Of a stretch of 64,000 nt of DNA, positions 12,101-21,563 are shown piece by piece; the first letter of the stretch is position 1; every line of letters begins with the position of its first letter. A model generated the notes under the pieces. That model ran no database searches, had not been told where the DNA came from, and saw only the letters and a list, made by a program, of their open reading frames with translations. The position numbers were made by a program, and so were the translations under genes. The stretch comes from Aulostomus chinensis (Eukaryota > Chordata > Actinopteri > Syngnathiformes > Aulostomidae), in contig JBBMOA010000015.1 of NCBI GenBank assembly GCA_037954235.1, forward strand, positions 7,171,001 through 7,235,000, read 5' to 3'.

Positions 12101-15100
12101 ATATGTATATATATACATATATATACATATGTATATATATATACATATATATACATATGTATATATACACATATATACATATGTATATATATGCATGCAT
12201 GCATATATATGCATATATATGCATATATATATATATGCATATATATATGCATATATATATGCATGCATATATATGTATATATATGCATATATATATATGC
12301 ATATATATATATGCATGTATAATGCAGTGTACATGTTATTTTACCTAAAAAATCCAGGTAGCCTTGGTGTTCAGATTACTGTTACTGTACTTTCAATAAT
12401 ATGAGCTGAATGTATAACAGAATGTGGGCAAATAAAAGTCGAGTCAGTTTTATTTGTGTTGCCAAAAATTCCAACACGCCTAACCCCAACTATGACCCAA
12501 ACCCAAACCTAATTATAGCCCCAGATCTAAACACAACTCTTAACCTCCAAGTAGTCTTTGAAGATGTGAGGACTGGCCAAAATGCCCTCACTCTACAAAG
12601 AAAATTGAGTCTTTAACTTCAGATCTAAAACTCAGTGTTATTGCTTCACAGGTAACTGCTCTGATTCCCTCACGGCCTCACAATAAACACCCCCACATGC
12701 ATGTAAGGCTCAAAAGGCAACGTGAACCCTATAAGAGAAGAGAGAAGCTCCTCCGTTCCACATTTCTTAACCAGATTTCACAGGGCAGCAACGCTGAACT
12801 GACTTCCCTGTGTCTTTTGATACGCCTCAGGACGAGTTATACTTCAGCTGGAGCATGTGAGATGTATGTTCACCTATAAATACTGTGACTCAATTGTTGA
12901 TTCCGTGTGCTTGCTCCGCTCCGCCTGAAGGGAGAGGCGAGGTGTGCACAGATAATGTTTGCTTTCAAATCCAGTGTATGCTTTTACCGTAAGGATGTAA
13001 ACTGAGATAATAAGAGGTACATTTTTAATCTTGGCAACATATGACGACTCGCTGGCAAGCATGACTTCGCCTGATGCTAATCTCTGAGTAAGGACGTGTC
13101 TCCAGGAGTCTGCTTCCTCATTTCCTTGCTAAACCTTATGACTGTTGTGATGTAAGATCTAAATCTCTATCTGATTTACTGTCTCTACCTGTTTCAGTTT
13201 AATCTGGAATAGTTTGAAACCTTTTTTACAATTATTTATGAAGTACATTTGGCAGATATCTTCAGAATTCATGAGGTTTTTCTCCCCATGCGTGACTTCT
13301 TGTTGAATTGCTAATACAGAAAAGGCATACTTGTGGGTAGAAGCTAGTGGCAGACAAAGATGAACAACAGCAAAAATCCCAAACTCTCAAATGCTTCGTC
13401 CTGTATAATCCAAGTATTCTTCATCATATTGTCAAACTAAACGCTTCATAAACACTTGTGATTTGAGCTAAACACTAAAACCACATTGATTCACACTGAT
13501 GGCTGATGGCAAATCTGATGTCATTTAGGTAAATGAGAGCTGGTCGGTTGTTAGGGGCCAGCAGAGCAAGTCTGGGTGTGAATAGATTAAGAGGACTTGG
13601 ATTATCCTGAGTGATGCGTTTGAGATTGAAACAGATGTTTCATGTAGTTTTCCTGCTATTAATCTATAGTCTCCACTAGCTTCCAGCAGTGATGCTGATG
13701 TTTTCTGAATTCTAGATTCACGAAAGAGTAACAGAGGTGAAAACAACATGTTTGTAAATTCACTGAAGTACGTGACTGAATTATCACTTTAGTTTTATCA
13801 ATGAGGCGTTTAAAACTCTACTGTTCCTTGCTTTGAAGCCTGGTGCTCACTTAGCAACTTCGGACAAGAAATTTCCCCCCCAAATGAGTAAATATAATGT
13901 TGACGTGATGTGAACATCAGATGACACTCAGCATTTAAACTGCCTGACTCATTAGACAATAGCTGACTGTTGTTTGTGACGTTAAAATCTGTAGCCCGAT
14001 GCAATCCTCAGGGACAAGAACCAGTACACACAAACAACTGGGCCAACAAATGTGCACACACTCCTAACAGCTCCCGCACACTTTCAGCCCCACTTGTAGC
14101 CTTTGCCTTTGTCAGCTGTTCCAATTAAATTACACAGCAGTGCAAAGCGTCTGAATAATAGATGATAATTCTTTTATCTCGGCTGCAGTCTGCTTTTAAT
14201 TTATCTTTTTATTCTCTTTGCTCTCAATTTAGGAGGGCTTAGTTTGCACCCTGCAAAAACAAAATCTCTCTTTAGAAGACAACATGCTATTTAAAGGGCA
14301 TTATTCCACATTAGTATGGCCATGTATTGTTTAGAGCGCCATTGTTGATGCTGTTCAGGAACCAACTAGCAGGTAGAGTTTCCTCAGCAGTGAAAGTCTC
14401 CTGTCGCCTTGCCGCTCATGTTCCACCTCTCTGACTTTACATTAACAGTCGGAAATTCCAGAGTGCCGTGTTTACAGACTTATTTCATAACCTACATTAG
14501 AATATCTTGAGCTCGTGGTAACCACAACCTTATTTCAGACATTTTAACCAAAAATGCATTAAAAAAAAAAATCCCAATGGCTTGGAGGCAGGAACCGGAC
14601 GTTCAGCGGTGCCAACTTATTTCCATGCTTCATGACTATATTTAGAATTTGTTTATGTAAGATGAGGATATGATTCTTAAATTTAAAAGCAAGACTATTG
14701 GCTTATTTTGGACACTTACATCTTATCTGACTGACAACTTTGTATTAATTCTTATGCCCGCAGCACCCCTTCGTGAGCTCTGTGACGTCCAACCGTCCAC
14801 TGATGGAGCTGGTGGCCGAGGCCAAAGCTGAGGTCATGGAGGAAATAGAGGACAATAGAGAGGAAGGAGAGGAGGACGACGCCATGGAGCTCCCTGTGGT
14901 ACCAAACCTGGATTTTTTTTTTACTTATCTGTCCCTTTTTATTTTGTTCTCTGTCATTGTTTGTTTCTAAAGAAAGACGGGAGTGTGGGAAGGTCATGTC
15001 CCTGCAGTGCATTTAAGTTGTTGGGTTTTCAGATAGTAATGGAGGAGTGATTGTAATCTGCATTAAATACAAAGAAACTATTCAGAAAAGAGCCTTTTTA

Positions 15101-18100
15101 AGAGAATTAGATCAGTGGTTTTACTTTTCTCTCCTGTACCCTCTGAAACATTCAACCTCCTGCTGTTACCCCCTCTACCTCCATAGATGGGTGCTAGCGC
15201 CACTAGTAGCAAGGCTGGCACTGCTAACATTACAGCTAGCTCTCTCAGACACACTACAAGAAGCCCCAGATGGTTACAGGTCTCCTACCTAGGCAGGTTA
15301 GGCAAAATATACGGTGCTTATTTTTCCAACTCTGGGGGCAATGGACGTCTGGGTTGTGCATCCTCAGAAGACCTACCTGCAGCCTTACTCTGCTTCTGAT
15401 TGGCAAATACTTGAAAAGTATCGGTGGATGGAACCAATCGGAGAGCCGTCACTTTGCTGAATGCAAGTGGCAGGAACACGCACTTGCCTGAATACGCATC
15501 CATTTCCAGTTGTTTTCCTAAACTATCCACTTCCTTTCCTTTATGAGTCTTTTGCACCTTTTGAAGTGCATTTCTTGGTAAACATGGCCTTCCTGCCAAA
15601 GGACTGCAGGTCCACTAAGTGGAGGCCATTCATAGATTGCTGCTCTCAGACTTTCTCCTGTTAAGGAGTTACGGTTGCCCGACAACTCCTGACGGAGTCA
15701 TTTATGTAAGGTCAGACATTGTTCTGCTGCTGTACTCTGACCCTTAAATAAACGCCAGCGGCCCACAACTACACAGGATACTAGAAGTACTCCTACTAAC
15801 AGGAAGCTGGATTGAGATGCATGTTTCTCTCCGTGGCGATGAATGTTTCCTCCTCCCCTCATGTTAATAGTTGCCCCCCCCCCCCTTCTCGCTGCAGCTC
15901 TCCACACAAGAAGAGGTTTTTAAAAGCAGTGAATAAAAGTTGATTGATCCTGTTTCCATTGTGAGTAGAAGAGGAGTTGCTAGATCCAGCGATGTTATCA
16001 GAATTAACTTGTCAGGATGTAGTTCTGTGGTCAGATGTGTACAGTAATGTGACCTGCTGTAGCCTGCAAGACACTAATTATCATAGAAAGCATAGAGCAC
16101 CATTAAGTACAGTGAGTATAAAGTACCCAAAACATCCACTTTATTCCTGTGAAATAAAATTGAAATCCCATGAAAGATTTTCCAACTCGTGCTGAAAAAA
16201 AATAAGTGAGAATTCCCCAAATTCTTAACCTTCTATAAGTAATTTCAGGAAAGTTTCCACCGATTTACTGGAAACTATCCACCCCTTTTCACCACTAATT
16301 AAAATTAATGTGTAATGTAAAACAGGCACTTGTATAGACAGTACTTTAATTTAAATGGCTGCCCAAATATCTATCTGTAGTCAATGCCAAGTGTGATTTA
16401 TTGCAGCTGTTTTATTGTCTCTTGCATCACAGCAGTATGGGGCCCTGAAAGCCGGCCAGCCTGACTCTCAGTTGTTTATCACCTCCGATAGATTGTGCAC
16501 AGCCGGGGAGAAATGTTTGCAGAAAAGCTGAACCTGATCATAAAGATGTTTGTCTGGGAGATGAGATGAGTGTTGCTCATTTTGAAAGATAGTTGTGCAT
16601 CGAATCCTGACGTGCAGATGAGATTTGTCGGAGTGAGAGAGAGAGAAAGCAGTCAAAATTTGTTCCTGTTATTTAGAGAAATGAATCAAATATTCATAAT
16701 GGATTTTGAAAATTGCTCATCAAGAATACCGGCTATTTCCAGTTCTTCTCTAGAGGTGGGACACCTGTTAGTAGCATTTCAGCTTTGTGTCACAATCAGA
16801 TACTTTAAAACCTGAAAACACACATTCGGTGCATAACAATAGGACTCCTCTTTTGTACTGACCTGCTTCTTCTTTATCAGGAGTCTCCCAGCAAGGAGCC
16901 ATGCCAGACCAGTCAGACCAGTTTGGAAGGAGACCAGTCTTCGGACACCCCCAGCCCCACCACACCTTCCTCAACCACACCACTACCTTTACCTGTGAAG
17001 GGGCCTGAGTTCCCCGACACAACGTCGGAGGAGCAGCCAGAACCTGTCGTGATGGTTCCCGTTCCGCTACCGCGGAAGAATCCCCCTCCCAAGCAGCAGA
17101 TCGACCAGGGAGACAAACTGTCAGATGAAGTCGCCCTCGAGTCTGAGAAGTATGAGCATGAGGCCTCAACCAAAACTTCATGCTCAGACTCTGGCATCGA
17201 GGATGGGAAGATTACTCCCACGTCGGAGGAAGAGAAGGTAGCCCACGCTTTTTTAAAGCTTATCAGAAGAGCTTGTTTGTTTCATCTAGAAGTTGAAACC
17301 ACAAAGCTTTTCAGACACTAAAAAATACTGCTGGTGGTTATTTACTGTTCCATTCATGTCCTAAAATGATTTCATTTTTTTCAGGTTGCAGTGGAGACTC
17401 CCGAGACAGAAAGTCTACCACATCTCCCCCGATCAGAGACATCTGAGGAAAATCCTGATGTTGTCATAGAGTCGACAGAACCAGAAGCGTTCAAGAACCC
17501 AGATGTACCAACTCCAGGCCCGAGTCCCACTATCACTCCTTCGCCAACCCCTGCACCCTGTTCTGGGCAGAACGGCAGCGTAACCATGGATACGCCGGAG
17601 CGGGAATCAATTGGAGGAACTTCTGAGAGTGTCTCACCTTATATCAACGGAGGGATGGTTAAGAAACGGGAATCGTACTCAGGCAGCATGGCGTCAGAGA
17701 GCATGGACATGTCTATAAATAGAGAGAACATCTCAATATCTGCAAGGGTGAGTAGGCATGAAGTTTCACTACAACAAAGAATTTTGCGGGTAACATTTTT
17801 TGAGTGTATAGTAAGCTGATCTCTTGTCTATGAAGGTTAGACAGCCTGGAGGCGGATCAGCCGCCGAGAGAACATACACCTGCATACAATAATCAAATCA
17901 AAACATAGGAACAAGTTATATTTCATGATTAAATCCTAGGGACACATCATATCTAAATTACTGGAACAAGTTATATCCTGTAGCCACAAAAAATAGTTAA
18001 GACAAGTTATATATTTTATCTCATAAAATGATTAAATTAAGAGAACGAGTGAAATCTCATGGCTGCACATTCATTAAATGGTGGGAACAGTTGTATCTTG

Positions 18101-21100
18101 TAGCCACAAAATAATTAATTTGAGGGGAAAGGTTTTCTCTCTTGGTCACAAATTAATTTAAATGTGGGAAAAGCTAAATGTTGTAGCAACAATATATATA
18201 CTTATATTCCTCTCTGTAGCCCTTCAGGCCTCCGGTCTTTAAAAACCAGATGCAGCGATGACATCAGCTTTAAAAGGAAGGGCTCGTTGGTTTATACAGG
18301 AAAGATGAACGAACTGAGAATATTGACACATCCCTTTAACGCTCACTTTCACTCAGCAGAACTTGTCTCCAAGGTGTAATAGTATTAACGTGTAAAAGAG
18401 GTGCAGAGGGAGCTCCTAGTGTCTCCAGGAAATTCCCTCCTTGGAAAAACTATTTCTCAGCATCCACCGAGGAACTGAAACTGCATTGTGTTGTGTTTGG
18501 GGGTGTGGGTGTCAAGCAGCTGGAACAGAGCATTGCCTGTCTTCCACTCGGCTTCTCTACTGTCCTAACAGATATGAACACGATTCCTTTCCCTTAACTG
18601 GTTTGTGTGAATACTGATTCCAAGTTGTCAAATGTCTCTTATAAAGTTTCTTGCCTATTTCTCAATCATCTGCTTGGTTCAAAATGACCATTTATGGCCC
18701 AAAACACGCTGATATGTTTCCCCATCCTGATGAACTGAAGGGAGAGAATAGCCGAAACCATTTTATCATTTAGACACCCGAGCCTTTCTGAGGCAAAATA
18801 TGCAACATGTTCCATTCATCAGAGCCAATGTGGCCTTTGTGTGGGGACAGTTCAGTATTCACCACCCTGAATGGCCGTTTCTATGTGGTTCATTGTCACT
18901 CGGTTGCTTCTGGAGGCTTATTGACTGACCACGATTGAAATCCTATTGAACGTGTGTGTATGTATATATGTGTGTGTGTGTGTGTGCGCCCGCGTGCACG
19001 CGCGCGTGTGTGTGTCTTGTCTGTTGGTTGTGCGTTAAGTTTTTCCAGAACAGATTATTCAGCAGGCTGCTGCAACAAGTGTGTGAATGGACTGTCTTTG
19101 TTTTCAGACAGGAGGACTGGCAGGCTTATTTATCAGTCTCTCTCTCTCTCTCTCTCTCTCTCAATGATTAAGAGCAGCAGTGTGTGTGTGTGCGAGGAAG
19201 CGGATACACTTATGACTTCACCTGTGTGTGTGTGTGTCTGCAGGAGTGCTGTGTGTGCCAATTTGTGAATAAGAATTAATAGGATCTCCCCAGTCAAACA
19301 GAAACAAAGCAGCTGAATCACAATGACACAGATGTCCACCGATTACAGAACCAGAGTGTAATAACACACTCATGTAACACACACGCGTTGATTGATTTAT
19401 TGCTGTTGTAAATATTCCATCATCCAGGTTTTTTTCTCTTTTCTTGACTACAAACAATCCCTTTCCTTCTCTTCTGCATTCCATTTACCCTCACATTTTC
19501 TTTCTCATAAGCAAACTATTTATAAACCTGGAAATGACGCCGTACTGCGTTTGAGCCTCCCAGTGTTTGCAAGGTAAACTCTTGCATATCAGTTCTGCAG
19601 ATATCAGTCGGTGGATGCTGATTTCTACAGGAGACGTTACTGTTCAACAACGTCAGCCGCGTCAGACCCCACAAATGTGGCGGTTGGGCTTATAAAAGGG
19701 GGTCATTGAGAGACGCCTTCATATTCAATCCCACATTACAACATCTGAGGAGTAAATCCTCAAGTCATGGCTTATTTTTCTATTTTAGGAGAGTAAATAT
19801 TCTCTATTGCAAAAGGAGAGGAGGATGCCTGATATTTATTTTTGTTGCCTGTTTCTTACATGCTGATATTTTACAACTGATTTTGGTCAATAATTATCAA
19901 TGATATTATGTCTGTGAAAACAAAATTGTCTTCTTTTCACATTATCGACACTTTCACGAGTTCATTTTGAACTTGAAAAAGGAATGCTCTTTTCCTCCCT
20001 TAACCTTTCGAAAAGCTGGTCGATTTTCTTTACTGTGGTTTCCTCACTATTAATCGTGAGCAAATATAAATGTAAGCCAAAGAAGAAACAATGATACATA
20101 ACAATTGGATAAAGACAAACAGCGATTTACATAAATAAAGAAGATGCAGTGAAGTCTCATTCTCTTCCTTTCTGGTCCCAATTGTTTGCACAAGGATCAA
20201 CATAGGCGAGAATGAACATACTAAAATATGAAATAGTAAACTGAATAGATCCTGATGTATATTTAATCTGCTTGTCAGCATCTCAGCAGCTACGGCTCTT
20301 TTTTTTTTTTTTTTAACCGAGAGTTTCGAGGCAGCTTGAGTTAGTGATACTGTGTCATAGTTACTGGATATTCATCGTTACCTCCTGCATACTTCTTCCA
20401 TGATGATGACAGAACATGTTTGATACAGTCGAACCAGACTGACAGGAACGTCCTTCCTTCATCCTATCAGGTTGCTTTTCACAGCTCGAAGAGAAGTTGC
20501 AACAAATTTGCTTTTTTTTTTTTTGTCATTTAGACTGGTTTGCTTTCACACTGTTGCTTTGTCAAACGCACCCAACATCCTATACCAGCGTCACAGTGTA
20601 GAGAGTCAGCCAACAGCCGCGTCTTTAATCCTGGTCTTATTTTGTCCTCCGCGCAGCCTCAAACCACAGAGTGTTATGTTATTAACCTCCTCACCTTCCA
20701 CTCCCAAAAGTCCTGCAACCGTACCCACGCCTTTTCTGTCCAGCGTTTTCAGAGTAGTAAAAAAAAAAAAAAGCTCTGTGATTTCTTATTAAACTTTTGA
20801 ACTAAAACACAGTATTTAATTACCATTTTATACCTGTTTTAAAAATCCCACCCTCAGGGCTACTCAAGTAAGACTCTGAAACGAACCAGGAAGTTTGTCA
20901 TCGAGGGCGTTGAGGTGAGCGTGACCACGTCTAAGATCATCAGGGATGATGAGAAGAAGGATGAGGAGATGAGGTTCCTGAGGTATGTGGACAATTCCCT
21001 CCAGGTACTGGAAACGGCAACTCCATAAAGAGTTGTGTCGTCTCCGTCTCTTCCTCGTTCTTTTCCAGGACAAATCAATCTCTATAAATGAGGGCCGAGA

Positions 21101-21505
21101 ACTCAGGGGTCTGTTTGTTTCTCAGCTCAGCAGAGTTAAGTTTGTACCATGATAAGTGACCTGTCTACTATTTCAGGCATTGTGCTCCCTTGGGGTTTAA
21201 CCCTCTGAGAATAGTTTGTGAATATTCAACGGAAAAAAAAGACTCTTTGTGGTTTGAGAGAAGAAGAAACTCCCGCTGAAGTTAAGTTAACGTAAAGATG
21301 TCTTTGTTTGAAGCACGATTAAATAAATGACTCAATATGCTTAGTAGAGATTTAAATGATTAAATTCTACTGTTTCAACACTGTAATGCCTGTAAAACTG
21401 GTGGTGTGTCACTTATGCCATCTAGTGGTAGGAATAAGACACTGCAGCTATGACCAGCACTATCACAGATGTGTTAATCTAAAGCTGAATGCATGTAAAC
21501 AATGA

Positions 21506-21563
<58 letters not shown>

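Larger units (their letters stand above)
9423..14763 (+). other. stk10: Large stk10 intron with repeats
   Basis: A 5.3-kb intron. Contains a SINE-tail fragment (about 10037-10097), a 19-nt G run (about 11055-11073) and a long alternating TA/CA tract (about 11785-12320). The remainder shows no exon-like signal that I could support. Confidence 0.65.
17748..20857 (+). other. stk10: stk10 intron with minisatellite
   Basis: A 3.1-kb intron. It contains a degenerate ~41-bp tandem repeat (17905-18195), a (TG)n tract (about 18951-19014) and a (CT)n tract (about 19137-19162). No coding signal. Confidence 0.65.

Noticed and set aside
11593..12404. Open frames of 100-250 residues on both strands through the TA/CA tract
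   Set aside because: They consist of Tyr, Ile, Met, His and Cys repeats caused by the dinucleotide repeat, open in several frames at once.
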